This document shows, piece after piece, positions 38,577 through 48,332 of a stretch of 64,000 nucleotides of DNA. The stretch is taken from contig NZ_CP051461.1 in NCBI RefSeq assembly GCF_012584515.1, forward strand, positions 3,773,687 to 3,837,686, in the 5' to 3' direction. The stretch is from Polaromonas vacuolata (lineage in GTDB: Bacteria > Pseudomonadota > Gammaproteobacteria > Burkholderiales > Burkholderiaceae_C). The number at the start of each line of letters is the position of its first letter. The first letter of the stretch is position 1. The notes under the pieces are model-generated. The model was not told the DNA's origin and searched no databases. It saw only the letters and a program-made list of their open reading frames with translations. The position numbers were made by a program, and so were the translations under genes.

Positions 38577-39383
38577 TTAGGCAGGCTGTGTAATGGCTTT
38601 AGTCGTGGCTTGCTGCGCTAAATCAGCGGCGACCTGAAGCGCCAAAGCAATGTATTCATCAACGGCTACTTCCTCAGCGCGGCGCTGCACACTAAAGACA
38701 CCGGTAAAAGCTTTCTCTTCCAGCCAGCGGCCTAGCGTGTGGCGCAGCAGTTTGCGGCGCTGACTAAAGGCTACGCGAACCAATTCACTGAACAGCGCAA
38801 CATTGACCGCCGCAGGCTCTGCACGCGGCAGCATACGTACGATGGCACTGTTAACACGTGGTGGTGGATCAAAGCTTTCGGGCGGTACAAACAAAACGTT
38901 TTCCATGGCATAACGCCATTGCAGCATTACGCTAAGCCGGCCGTACTCGCCGCCCTTGGGTGTGGCGACCATACGGTCTATGACTTCTTTTTGCAGCATG
39001 AAGTGCTGGTCTTCAATCACATCAGCGGCGTCGAGCAGGTGGAACAAAATCGGGGTCGAGATGTTGTAAGGCAGATTGCCAACAACACGTATCTTGGTGC
39101 CGGCCGCCGTAGCCAATGCACGAAAATCTACTCTGAGCACATCGGACTCTATCACCGTCAAATTTTTGTGCCCGCGCAGCTGAACCGCAAGATCGCGGTC
39201 CAACTCAATGACGGTTAAGTGGCCAAGTCGCTCGGCCAGTGGCCGGGTCATGGCGGCTAGGCCAGGGCCGATCTCAACCATGGACTGACCAGGTTGCGGC
39301 GCAATCGCTTCAACAATTTCTTGAATTACGCTGCGGTCGGTTAAAAAGTGTTGTCCAAAACGCTTGCGGGGAATATGTTTCAT
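38577..39383 (-). CDS. rsmA: 16S rRNA dimethyladenosine transferase RsmA
   Basis: A 268-residue methyltransferase (KsgA) that dimethylates A1518 and A1519 in helix 45 of 16S rRNA. It begins [16 protein letters not shown]. The SAM site is [15 protein letters not shown], and the family catalytic motif is [18 protein letters not shown]. The C-terminal portion with [13 protein letters not shown] is standard. It follows surA by nine bases, completing the lptD-surA-rsmA run. Confidence 0.97.
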   Translation of the reverse strand: MKHIPRKRFGQHFLTDRSVIQEIVEAIAPQPGQSMVEIGPGLAAMTRPLAERLGHLTVIELDRDLAVQLRGHKNLTVIESDVLRVDFRALATAAGTKIRVVGNLPYNISTPILFHLLDAADVIEDQHFMLQKEVIDRMVATPKGGEYGRLSVMLQWRYAMENVLFVPPESFDPPPRVNSAIVRMLPRAEPAAVNVALFSELVRVAFSQRRKLLRHTLGRWLEEKAFTGVFSVQRRAEEVAVDEYIALALQVAADLAQQATTKAITQPA

Positions 39384-39392
39384 GTTTTCGTA

Positions 39393-40811
39393 TTACTTAG
39401 GCGAATCGCGGTACTCGACATAAGCCCTTCCGCGCACTTCTTGAGCCCACAGGGCGTAGGCTTCTTCCTGCTTTTTATCACGCAGCACATTGCGGGCCGT
39501 CTCGCGCAACTCACGCGCCGTGAGCTTGGCCTCACGCCTCTCAAGCACTTGGATCAAGTGGACACCAAAGCGAGACACCAGCGGCTCTGAAATCTGGTTC
39601 AGGGCCAAGCCATTCATGGCTTGCTCAAACTCAGGCACGAACATGCCGGGGCTGGCCCAGCCTAAATCGCCGCCGTCTTTTGCCGAGGCATCCTCACTAT
39701 TGTCGCGCGCCAATTGCGCAAAGTCAGACTGACCGGAGAGCACACGGCGCTTGTAGTCAGCCAGCTTGGCCTGGGCCATCGCTTCGGTGAACTGGGGCGT
39801 CAAGCGCAACAAGATATGGCGCGCATGGGTTTGCGTGACATTCACAGCGGCAGCATTACCTTGTTTTTTCTCAATGAGCTTGAGCACATGAAAGCCAGCG
39901 CCGCTTCGGATCGGACCGGCGATGCCACCCACCGCCAAACGTTGTGTGGCGTCTACAAACAAGCTGGGATAGCGGTCCGCACTCCGCAGGCCTATCTGAC
40001 CGCCATTGTTAGCGGTTTGAGCATCAGAATACTGGCCGACCAGCGCTGCAAAATTGGCACCAGCACGCGCGCTATCGGCAGCGCTCTGGGCCTTGGCTTG
40101 AAAGGCTGCGACTTGCGTAGGAGTGGCGTTCTCAGGAACAGACACGAGAATTTGTGCGAGATTTATCTCAAGACTTCCACTCAATGCTTGGTCGCGCAGG
40201 TATTGGTCAATATCTTGATCAGCAATCACAGCGCGCGAGTCGACCTCGCGTTGACGCAGCCGGCTAACCAGCACCTCGTCACGCAACTCATTACGAAACT
40301 GGCTGTAGGCAATTCCATCGACCTCAAGCCGGCGACGCAACTCGTCAACGCTGATCTGGTTTTGCCGAGCCACTGACTCTACGGCGTTCTCGACCGCGTT
40401 CTCATCGACTTTCAAGCCCGACAAGCGTGCCAACTGAAGTTGCGCTTTGTCACTGATTAAGCGTTCCAGCACTTGCGGCAGTAATTCGCTGCGCGGCGGT
40501 ATAGGCGCTCCTTGTTGGCTTAACTGCTGCTCGGCGCGCAGCAGCTTGATGCGCACCTCGGTATTGGTAATCGGTTCTGAGTTGACAACTGCAACAATGA
40601 AGTCAGCACTGCGCTGAACATTGGCCGCAGGCCCAGACACCACTGGAGAGCTGCCGAACTGCTGCGACAGCTTGAGTCCTTGAGCCTGGACCGCCACGCC
40701 TGCAAGGCTCAGACCAGCCAAGATCAGCGCCGAAACCAGCACGCTACGATTGGCCAAAGCGCTGGTAGAGGAAAGACGAGGTAAAAGGGATGAAAAATAA
40801 AATTTAGTCAT
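39393..40811 (-). CDS. surA: Periplasmic chaperone/PPIase SurA
   Basis: A 472-residue outer membrane protein chaperone. The N-terminal segment has a hydrophobic signal (residues 20-45) ending near AVQAQ. The SurA N-terminal domain is followed by two parvulin domains, the first at about 210-310 (NLAQILVSVPENAT) and the second at about 320-420 (ARHILLRLTPQF, DLGWASPGMFVPEFEQAM). The start codon overlaps the end of lptD by eight bases, so the two are translationally coupled. It assists LptD and other beta-barrels. Confidence 0.94.
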   Translation of the reverse strand: MTKFYFSSLLPRLSSTSALANRSVLVSALILAGLSLAGVAVQAQGLKLSQQFGSSPVVSGPAANVQRSADFIVAVVNSEPITNTEVRIKLLRAEQQLSQQGAPIPPRSELLPQVLERLISDKAQLQLARLSGLKVDENAVENAVESVARQNQISVDELRRRLEVDGIAYSQFRNELRDEVLVSRLRQREVDSRAVIADQDIDQYLRDQALSGSLEINLAQILVSVPENATPTQVAAFQAKAQSAADSARAGANFAALVGQYSDAQTANNGGQIGLRSADRYPSLFVDATQRLAVGGIAGPIRSGAGFHVLKLIEKKQGNAAAVNVTQTHARHILLRLTPQFTEAMAQAKLADYKRRVLSGQSDFAQLARDNSEDASAKDGGDLGWASPGMFVPEFEQAMNGLALNQISEPLVSRFGVHLIQVLERREAKLTARELRETARNVLRDKKQEEAYALWAQEVRGRAYVEYRDSPK

Positions 40812-43332
40812 AGTTGGTAAAGCGGCTTGGAGCGGCGACCTTATCGCGCAATAGCTGGTAACGGGGAATATTGGTTTTCAATGCTTCCAACGGATTAGAG
40901 CCGATGCGGGAAAAGCCAACCAGTTCGAGTTGAAAAAGGATTCGGCTATTCGATGTAGCCAGGCTGCTTTGTGATCGCTGGAATACGACTCGGCCTATCC
41001 AGCAGCAACCGTCATACTCTACACCCAAGACCAAATCGACAAACTTTTTGTCTGGCACGCTGTAGTTCATACGGCCCACACTGTAGTAACGGCCTTCGCC
41101 TTGGCCACGGCCAGCACCCAGGTCTTTTCCCTTGTCGCCCCACAAGTCATTGATGGGCCACTGCCAACCCACATCGACCAAATTACTTTGGGCCGCCAGA
41201 TTATTTTGATCAACCTGGCGCCTTAGTGCGGCACTGACCACGCGGTAATCGCCTGGCGAGTAACGCAAACCAAAGGTCGAGCGCTCAGACTTTTTGGTTT
41301 TGGGGTTGTACTGCACCGTGCTGTCAAAAGTCCATTGCGGCGTCCAGTTGATAGTGGTGCCAACCAACAAATCGCTGATGCGGTCGGTGATCGGTAAAAA
41401 GCCAGGCAAAGTCACCAGTTGGTCTTCAAAGCGCAGGCGCTGAGCTACGCCAAAGCGGGCCGTCTCTGCACCCGTATCCGGATCTAACAGCCTTGTAGTT
41501 GCACCCAAAGTCAGCAAGTTCGCGTCCGAAATGCGGTCATTGCCAGAAAATGCATTCTCGGTAAACACCGTCGCAAAATTAAAGTCGTTCGCACCCGAGT
41601 CATAGTTGGGCAACACACTCTGATTGCGAAACGGCGTGCGCACATAAAACGCGCGTGGCTCCAGAGTCTGAGTAAAACTGCGGCCAAAGAAATTAGCGGG
41701 ACGCTCAAATTGCAAACCGCTGTCTAAGCTAAAGGTCGGCAGCACGCGTGACTCCGAGCTGTTTCCAGTGGTTGGGAAAGGCGAGTCGTAGCGGTAGCTG
41801 GTGGCATGCAGCTGCAGCTTAGGCGTGATGAAAGCACCTGGCGAAATCCAAGGCCGGCTGACCTGCGCAGAAAGCAGGCCGCGCTCACCATTAGGCTGGC
41901 CATTGGGCGGAGAAAACAGTGATCGGTCGATTGAAAAGTGTGAATACTGGGCAGTGGTAGACCAGTCAAAACCACTCATGCCAGCAATCGGCACATTCAC
42001 ACGGGTGTAAGTAGCAGTAGCTTGCGGCAACAAGTCATACGGCGGCGTGATGGGTGAAGCCAGATCTTGCAGCGTTTGCCATTTGAGGACACGTATGCTG
42101 GTCGATAAAAAGCCTTTGCCCCAACTCAAGCTCGCATCATTGGCCAGTAAACGTCGGGTTAATGTATCCCCGTTACGAGTGAAATCGCGCCAATATTCGT
42201 TATCACTGACACGGTTTAAATTCAGGTTTAAACCAAAATTACCGACGCCGGGTATGTCGCTGCGCAGTGTCTGTGCATGCTGCAGCGAGTATGACCAGCG
42301 ATTAGTACCGCGCAGCTTGTCGCTGGGCAAATAGTTGCCCGCAATCTTGCCGTTGAAGTCATGTTCAAGATAGCGATATTCACCGCCTAAGTCGATGCCG
42401 CGCTTACTTAAAACGGTTGGCGAGAAGGTCGCGTCGCGGTTCGGTGCGATGTTGAAATAATAAGGCTGGGTTATTTGTAAGCCACTGATGCTGTCCACGC
42501 CGATAGTGGGCGGTAACAGGCCAGATTTACGCTTGTCACTGAGTGGAAAGCTGACCGTCGGAAAAGCCAGAATGGGCACATCTTTAAAACGCAGCACTGC
42601 GCCTGTGGCCTCGCCGGTTTCGGCTTCCATGTCAAACTTAAAACTGTCAGCGGTCAATATCCAAGCCGGCTTCCAAGACGCCTCATCGGTGCGCTCACAG
42701 GTGGTGTAGGTCGCTTGGATGGCGACCAAGCGCTGGTCATCAATAAAGTTAATTCTGTCGGCACGACCATTGCCAGCATTGCTCAAAAAGCGATACGTGG
42801 TGTTACTAAAAAACCCCTCGAAAGTATCGAGCTTGATCTGCAACTCTGAGCCGTAGTACTGGTTGCCAGCATTGCTAACATGCACATTGCCTAAAGTTTT
42901 GACGCTGTCATCGGGCTGGAAATACTCAATACGGTCAGCCCGCACAGCGGTTGGGCCGCGGCGTAATTCGGCGTTGCCCTCAATCACGGTCTCCAAGTCT
43001 GCTCGACCAGAAATATTGTCGCCAAAGACAAATGTCGGCACTTCGTTACCAGGGCCTTGCGGTGGCTTTTCGGCCAGCATGGGACTACTTTTAAGTCCCG
43101 TTTGTGAGACGGAAGCAGGCACGACAAGCAAGTCGGCCACTGGCAGCTCCTGTATTCGTCCTTGCGACCAAGAGGCGGGCGCGTAGCCCAGCCCCAGCAT
43201 AGCCACGGACGTTAGCGCAGCAAGACGCAGGACGGCGCAGGACACCGGGGAGAAAGTAAAAGGCTGGGGGGATGCGGTTCGCATCTTAAATATTGGGTGA
43301 GACCGTTGGTTAAAACAAAGCTGATTATCCAT
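40804..43332 (-). CDS. lptD: LPS-assembly protein LptD
   Basis: An 842-residue outer-membrane protein that inserts LPS into the outer leaflet with LptE. It has an N-terminal signal region, a periplasmic OstA/LptA-like domain (about 105-215, with DLETVIEGNAELRRGPTAVRAD and TLGNVHVSNAGNQYYGSEL) and a C-terminal beta-barrel (about 230-800) ending in LFQLELVGFSRIGSNPLE. It is the first gene of lptD-surA-rsmA and is divergent from the amgK gene. Length and order are normal. Confidence 0.95.
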   Translation of the reverse strand: MDNQLCFNQRSHPIFKMRTASPQPFTFSPVSCAVLRLAALTSVAMLGLGYAPASWSQGRIQELPVADLLVVPASVSQTGLKSSPMLAEKPPQGPGNEVPTFVFGDNISGRADLETVIEGNAELRRGPTAVRADRIEYFQPDDSVKTLGNVHVSNAGNQYYGSELQIKLDTFEGFFSNTTYRFLSNAGNGRADRINFIDDQRLVAIQATYTTCERTDEASWKPAWILTADSFKFDMEAETGEATGAVLRFKDVPILAFPTVSFPLSDKRKSGLLPPTIGVDSISGLQITQPYYFNIAPNRDATFSPTVLSKRGIDLGGEYRYLEHDFNGKIAGNYLPSDKLRGTNRWSYSLQHAQTLRSDIPGVGNFGLNLNLNRVSDNEYWRDFTRNGDTLTRRLLANDASLSWGKGFLSTSIRVLKWQTLQDLASPITPPYDLLPQATATYTRVNVPIAGMSGFDWSTTAQYSHFSIDRSLFSPPNGQPNGERGLLSAQVSRPWISPGAFITPKLQLHATSYRYDSPFPTTGNSSESRVLPTFSLDSGLQFERPANFFGRSFTQTLEPRAFYVRTPFRNQSVLPNYDSGANDFNFATVFTENAFSGNDRISDANLLTLGATTRLLDPDTGAETARFGVAQRLRFEDQLVTLPGFLPITDRISDLLVGTTINWTPQWTFDSTVQYNPKTKKSERSTFGLRYSPGDYRVVSAALRRQVDQNNLAAQSNLVDVGWQWPINDLWGDKGKDLGAGRGQGEGRYYSVGRMNYSVPDKKFVDLVLGVEYDGCCWIGRVVFQRSQSSLATSNSRILFQLELVGFSRIGSNPLEALKTNIPRYQLLRDKVAAPSRFTNYD

Positions 43333-43475
43333 GACGCCTACTGACTCTTAATCCCCTTTGAATGACAAGCAGTTCTGAGCCCACAGAGGCTCACAACGAG
43401 ATACTTTTCAGCCTACCGTGGATTAATCCAGCGGCTCCAATAAGTACCCCTTCAAGAGCCACGATACTACTGGCT

Positions 43476-44615
43476 ATGAACGCTACCAACGACGACCCTT
43501 TCGCCAGCCCCATCATTTGGACCGACAGCGCCCGCGCCAGTGCTTTTTCTAATTGGCTACAAGGCCTGCAAGTAAAGCATGGACTCGTACCCAACAGCTT
43601 GCGGCCAGCTTCAGCCGATGCCAGTTTCAGGCGCTACTTCAGAATCGACAGCAGTAACCAGCGCAGCTTCATCATCATGGATGCACCGCCAGCGCAGGAA
43701 GACAGTCAGTCATTTGTCAAAGTCGCGCAGCTCATGCGTGACGCCAAATTGAATGTGCCTGAAGTGCTGGATTGGGAGCAGTCCCTAGGCTTTATGTTGC
43801 TCAGCGATCTGGGCGATAAGACCATGATGGATGGGATGCAAACGCCGCCCGAACTTCTCTGCACACAACCCGCTAGCTTGGCCATGCCAGCGGCACCCTC
43901 GCCCGCCCAATACGCACTTTACATGCAGGCCGTCGATGCGCTAATTGTTTGGCAATTGGCTTCCAAGCCCGGCGTTTTGCCCGAGTACGACGACGCTTTG
44001 CTATCGCGCGAGCTGGCGCTTTTCCCCGACTGGTATGTTGCCAAACACCGTGGTTTTGTCATGGATGCGGAACAAACCGAGACTCTCAAGCTAGCGTTTG
44101 AGCAGATCAAGACTAACTGTCTGACGTCTCTAGGCGGCGCCAGAGTTTATGTACACCGCGACTTCATGCCGCGCAACCTAATGCCCGCACCAGCTGGTCT
44201 GGTTATAGAACTAGGCTTGGGCGTATTAGACTTTCAAGATGCGGTTTACGGCCCGATTAGCTACGACATCGCCAGCTTGATGCGGGACGCATTTTTAAGC
44301 TGGGAAGAAGATGTCGTGCTCGACATCACCGTGCGTTACTGGCAAAAAGCACGCAAAGCTGGCTTGCCGGTGGGCGACGATTTTGGTGAGTTTTTTCGTG
44401 CAGTGGAATGGATGGGCTTGCAGCGCCACCTCAAAATTCTGGGTATTTTTGCGCGCCTGACGCTGCGGGATGGCAAACCCAAATACCTAGCCGATACGCC
44501 GCGCTTTATGCGTTATGCGCGCGCCACCTGCGCGCGTTATCGCCAACTTGGCCCATTCATGGTGCTGCTCGACGCTATCGAGGGCAACGAAACCCGCATA
44601 GGCTACACCTTTTAA
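43476..44615 (+). CDS. amgK: Aminoglycoside phosphotransferase-fold kinase, AmgK-like
   Basis: A protein of about 379 residues with the APH/choline-kinase fold. The N-terminal motif SADASFRRYFRI is characteristic of AmgK, the MurNAc/GlcNAc anomeric kinase of the MurU recycling pathway. The catalytic loop is VYVHRDFMPRNLM, with the metal-binding LGVLDFQDAVYGPISYD. In Pseudomonas, amgK lies beside murU and lptD; here it is beside lptD, but the murU-like gene is at 32480. An ATG at 43362 would add 38 residues with no matching family sequence. Confidence 0.85.
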   Translation: MNATNDDPFASPIIWTDSARASAFSNWLQGLQVKHGLVPNSLRPASADASFRRYFRIDSSNQRSFIIMDAPPAQEDSQSFVKVAQLMRDAKLNVPEVLDWEQSLGFMLLSDLGDKTMMDGMQTPPELLCTQPASLAMPAAPSPAQYALYMQAVDALIVWQLASKPGVLPEYDDALLSRELALFPDWYVAKHRGFVMDAEQTETLKLAFEQIKTNCLTSLGGARVYVHRDFMPRNLMPAPAGLVIELGLGVLDFQDAVYGPISYDIASLMRDAFLSWEEDVVLDITVRYWQKARKAGLPVGDDFGEFFRAVEWMGLQRHLKILGIFARLTLRDGKPKYLADTPRFMRYARATCARYRQLGPFMVLLDAIEGNETRIGYTF

Positions 44616-44706
44616 TGACTCAAACATTTGCCACTTCTAGCCATCGTGCGCGCGCAGCGATGGGTGTTTCGGACTGTTCCCCCTCAACCCCGGCTGCGAC
44701 ACAAAT

Positions 44707-45441
44707 ATGAGCGCGCGCTTTTTTGTGGATTTGCCGCTTCTACCAGGCAGCAGCATCAGCCTGCCTGAGTACGCCGCCCGTCATGTGCAGGTACTGCGTC
44801 TGCAGCCCGGCGGCATGATCACGCTTTTCAACAGCATGGGGCCAGAAGAGGGTGAGTTTTTAGCCACTGTCGATCGCATGGGTCGCAGTGATGTTGACGT
44901 CACGATAGGCCAATGGACGGCTACACAACGCGAAGCACCCCGTGCAGTCCACCTAATCATGGGCATGCCGGCCAACGATCGCATGGATTGGCTGGTCGAG
45001 AAAGCCACTGAACTTGGCGTTGCCAGTATTCAGCCCTTGATAACCGAGCGCAGCGTACTTCGCCTGAGTGGCGAGCGCGCCAGCAAAAAACTCTTACATT
45101 GGCGCGGCGTTGCGGCTGCAGCTTGCGAGCAATCTGGCCGCAACCGCGTGCCGGTCATTCATGCCGTCGCTAGCCTGAGCGACTGGCTCAAGCAAAATCC
45201 TGATCAGGGCGACTCTCAGCGCCTGCTGCTGTCTCTGCAAACCGGTACCCAGCCGCTGGTGCAACAAGTCGCCGGCAGCGCTGCTGTGCGCTTTTTAAGC
45301 GGTCCTGAAGGCGGCCTAGGACCGAGCGAAGAAACGGCCGCTATGCGCAGTGGGTTTTTACCCGTCACGCTAGGGCCACGCGTGCTGCGCGCAGAAACCG
45401 CTCCGCTAGCCTGTCTGGCGTTGCTTGGCCTAATGTCTTAG
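44707..45441 (+). CDS. rsmE: 16S rRNA m3U1498 methyltransferase RsmE
   Basis: A 244-residue SPOUT-family methyltransferase that modifies U1498 of 16S rRNA. It shows an N-terminal PUA-like domain (about 1-70), then the SPOUT knot with MDWLVEKATELGVASIQPL, ERSVLRL, EQSGRNRVPVI, the SAM-binding FLSGPEGGLGPSEE and LGPRVLRAETAPLACLALL. It lies 91 bp after amgK. Confidence 0.95.
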   Translation: MSARFFVDLPLLPGSSISLPEYAARHVQVLRLQPGGMITLFNSMGPEEGEFLATVDRMGRSDVDVTIGQWTATQREAPRAVHLIMGMPANDRMDWLVEKATELGVASIQPLITERSVLRLSGERASKKLLHWRGVAAAACEQSGRNRVPVIHAVASLSDWLKQNPDQGDSQRLLLSLQTGTQPLVQQVAGSAAVRFLSGPEGGLGPSEETAAMRSGFLPVTLGPRVLRAETAPLACLALLGLMS

Positions 45442-45476
45442 ACCCAAAATCTATTTGCCCTAACTGTGAAAACGCC

Positions 45477-46655
45477 ATGAACCGCAACCTTTGGCTTTTA
45501 GCCATTTGTCAGGGCTTGTTCCTGACCAATAACGTGACCTTTATCGCAATCAATGGTTTGGTTGGTTTAAACCTTGCACCATTGGGTTGGATGGCGACTT
45601 TGCCGGTCATGGGTTATGTGGTGGGCGGCGCGCTGTCGACCGGATTGGTGGCGAAAACGCAGGCCCGCTATGGCCGCAAGATGTCGTTTCAATTGGGGCT
45701 GCTGGTGGCTGTCGCCTCGGCGCTGCTGTGCTGCTATGCGGCTTACAGCCGTGATTTCTGGTTGTTAGTAGCCGCCACCGTAGTGGCGGGTTACTACAAC
45801 GCCAATGCCCAGCTCTACCGCTTTGCGGCAGCCGAGTTGGCTCTGCCGGCTTTTCGTGACAAAGCCATTTCGCTAGTCATGGCTGGCGGCTTGATTGGCG
45901 CGGTAGCTGGGCCTAACTTAGCGTCGGCCACACGCAGTCTGACGGCAGTACCGTTTGCCGGTGCTTATCTGGCCTTGGCGGGTGTGGCACTCCTTGCCAT
46001 GCTGCTGCTGGCCTACATAGACTTTGCGCCGGCCCCGGTCAAAAACGCAAGCAGCGCAATCGACACTGGCCGACCGTTAAGCGTGATCATGCGCCAGCCG
46101 GTATTCATAGTCGCCGCCGGTGCCGGTGCACTCAGCTACGGCGTGATGAATCTACTCATGGCGGCCACGCCGATTGCTATGCAAATGTGCAGCCTGCCGT
46201 TCTCCGACGTAGCGCTAGTGCTGGAGTGGCATGTCATCGGCATGTTTGCGCCCGGCTTTTTCACCGGTCATTTGATTAAACGCTTTGGCACGCTCAGCAT
46301 CATGTCTGTAGGCTTGGTACTCAATGTGTTGTGTGTGGCGATAGCGCTATCAGGCGTTGAGTTTCAACAGTTTTTGTTGGCGCTATTTCTGCTAGGTTTG
46401 GGTTGGAATTTTCTCTTTACTGGTGCGACTTCGTTAGCCTTGACGGCTTATCAGCCCGAAGAAAAAGACAAAGCTCAAGGAGCACTGAACTTTTGCGTTT
46501 TCGCGGTGCTCGCCATTTCGTCTCTCGCCTCTGGTGTGCTGGTCACCAATCAAGGCTGGACTTGGCTGAATTTAGGCTCTTTGCTACCGCTAGGCTTATG
46601 CGCGGCAGGCCTAATTTGGCTGGCGCTAAAACAGCGCAAGCCAGTGAATGCCTAA
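45477..46655 (+). CDS. MFS transporter
   Basis: A 392-residue polytopic membrane protein with 12 hydrophobic segments of the major facilitator superfamily. The loop 2-3 region KTQARYGRKMSFQLGLL is a divergent form of the MFS signature. It begins 35 bp after rsmE and may share its transcript. No substrate can be named. Confidence 0.84.
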   Translation: MNRNLWLLAICQGLFLTNNVTFIAINGLVGLNLAPLGWMATLPVMGYVVGGALSTGLVAKTQARYGRKMSFQLGLLVAVASALLCCYAAYSRDFWLLVAATVVAGYYNANAQLYRFAAAELALPAFRDKAISLVMAGGLIGAVAGPNLASATRSLTAVPFAGAYLALAGVALLAMLLLAYIDFAPAPVKNASSAIDTGRPLSVIMRQPVFIVAAGAGALSYGVMNLLMAATPIAMQMCSLPFSDVALVLEWHVIGMFAPGFFTGHLIKRFGTLSIMSVGLVLNVLCVAIALSGVEFQQFLLALFLLGLGWNFLFTGATSLALTAYQPEEKDKAQGALNFCVFAVLAISSLASGVLVTNQGWTWLNLGSLLPLGLCAAGLIWLALKQRKPVNA

Positions 46656-46717
46656 ACACGCAGCGCTGCCGTATCCGCTGCGCACCTAGACCTGGCCGAT
46701 GATTCGCTAGAGTCGGC

Positions 46718-48193
46718 TCAGCCGGGCACGCTGGCCATCACATGGGCCACGGCCGCAGTTAGCTTTTTGGCATAGGGCACGTGCAAAAATTCGTTTGGAC
46801 CGTGCGCATTGCTTTTAGGGCCCAACACGCCGCACACCATCATTTGTGCGTTTGGAAAACCCTTGCTTAACATGCTCATCAGCGGAATCGTACCGCCCTG
46901 ACCAATCGTGCCGCAGGGCGCGCCAAAAAAGCTTTGCGAGGCGTCGTTGAGCGCGTTTTCAAACCATGGCACGGTGGCCGGTGCGTTCCAGCCAGTAGCA
47001 CCGCCATGGCTCTGAAACGTCACCTTGGCTTGATAGGGTGCGTTGTCTTCTAGCAGCGCCTTGAGCTCTTGTACCGCAGCACCAGCGTCTATCAGCGGTG
47101 GGAAACGCAGCGATAACTTAAAGGCGGTGTAAGGCCGCACCACATTGCCAGCATCTTGCAAGGTCGGAAAACCTTCTGCGCCGGTCACGCTAAGCGTCGG
47201 ACGCCAGGTGCGATTGAGCAGCGCTTCGACTGGGTCGGTAGTAGTGGGCAGCGTCAGCATGGTGGAGCCTTCGCAGTCGTAATGCGCCCACGGGAATCGC
47301 TTGTAAATTTCATCGCCCAAAATAGCTGCCGTTGCCTCAGCCTGCAACCTGCGGTCAGCCGGAATTTCGCAGTGAAAGCTTTGCGGCAGCAGTGTGCCGG
47401 TCTTGCTGTCTTCGAGCCGGTCCAACACATGGCGCAACACGCGAAAGCTAGAAGGCACCAAACCACTGGCGTCGCCAGAATGTATGCCTTCGGTCAATAC
47501 TTCTACTTTGAGCACGCCGGCAGCATTGCCGCGCAAGCTGGTGGTTAGCCAAAGCTGGTCATAGTTGCCAGCCCCTGAATCTAAGCAAACCACCAAGGCG
47601 ACTTCACCCAGCCGGTCTTTCAAGGCGGTCACATAGGGCAGCAAATCGTAAGAGCCGCTTTCCTCGCAGGTTTCAATCAAGCCAACGATGCGCGGATGCG
47701 GCACGTTCTGGGCTTTGAGGGCCTGCACTGCGGCAATGCTGGCGTAGGCGGCATAACCATCGTCCGCACCGCCGCGGCCGTAGAGTTTACCGTCCAAATA
47801 CTTAGGCGTCCACGGGCCAAGGTCGTTGCGCCAACCGGTGAATTCTGGCTGCTTATCGAGGTGACCATACATCAACACGGTTAGAGTAGAGTGGGCACGG
47901 GTCGCAGGGATTTCAAAAAACAGCACTGGCGTGCGGCCTTCTAAGCGCACGATTTCTAACGTCAGGCCTTGGATTTTTTGCGCCTCGATCCAACTCGCCG
48001 CATTGCGCATCACGGTGTCAATGAAGCCGTGCGCCGCCCAATCACTGTCGAAGGTGGGGGATTTGGCGGGAATCGCAATGTAGTTGCTGATCTGCTCGAC
48101 GATGTCCTTATCCCACTGGGCGTCGATTTGGGTCTGGGCGCGAGTGGCATCAAGAATATTGGCCGGTATTTCGCGGTGCAGGGGTGCGTTCAT
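46718..48193 (-). CDS. M20 family metallopeptidase
   Basis: A 491-residue zinc peptidase of the ArgE/DapE/carnosinase group. The metal-binding motifs are MYGHLDKQPEFTGW, LYGRGGADDGYAAYAS (bridging Asp) and IGLIETCEESGSYDLLPY (Glu-Glu pair). A dimerisation insert lies in the middle, and the C-terminal CGTIGQGGTIPLMSML and GPNEFLHV supply the last ligands. The start is the ATG at 48193, preceded by GGAG. It is probably a dipeptidase or amidohydrolase, but the substrate is unknown. Confidence 0.9.
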   Translation of the reverse strand: MNAPLHREIPANILDATRAQTQIDAQWDKDIVEQISNYIAIPAKSPTFDSDWAAHGFIDTVMRNAASWIEAQKIQGLTLEIVRLEGRTPVLFFEIPATRAHSTLTVLMYGHLDKQPEFTGWRNDLGPWTPKYLDGKLYGRGGADDGYAAYASIAAVQALKAQNVPHPRIVGLIETCEESGSYDLLPYVTALKDRLGEVALVVCLDSGAGNYDQLWLTTSLRGNAAGVLKVEVLTEGIHSGDASGLVPSSFRVLRHVLDRLEDSKTGTLLPQSFHCEIPADRRLQAEATAAILGDEIYKRFPWAHYDCEGSTMLTLPTTTDPVEALLNRTWRPTLSVTGAEGFPTLQDAGNVVRPYTAFKLSLRFPPLIDAGAAVQELKALLEDNAPYQAKVTFQSHGGATGWNAPATVPWFENALNDASQSFFGAPCGTIGQGGTIPLMSMLSKGFPNAQMMVCGVLGPKSNAHGPNEFLHVPYAKKLTAAVAHVMASVPG

Positions 48194-48332
48194 GGGAGAC
48201 TCCGTCAAATAAATATTGACCTACTCTACTCCAGCATGAAGTCTGCTGCCCATGCGGGACTTACGGGCCCGATTTAACGCTGCGCTCTGCGTCATTCAGC
48301 CACGCTTCACACGACTGTTTATTGAATATAAA

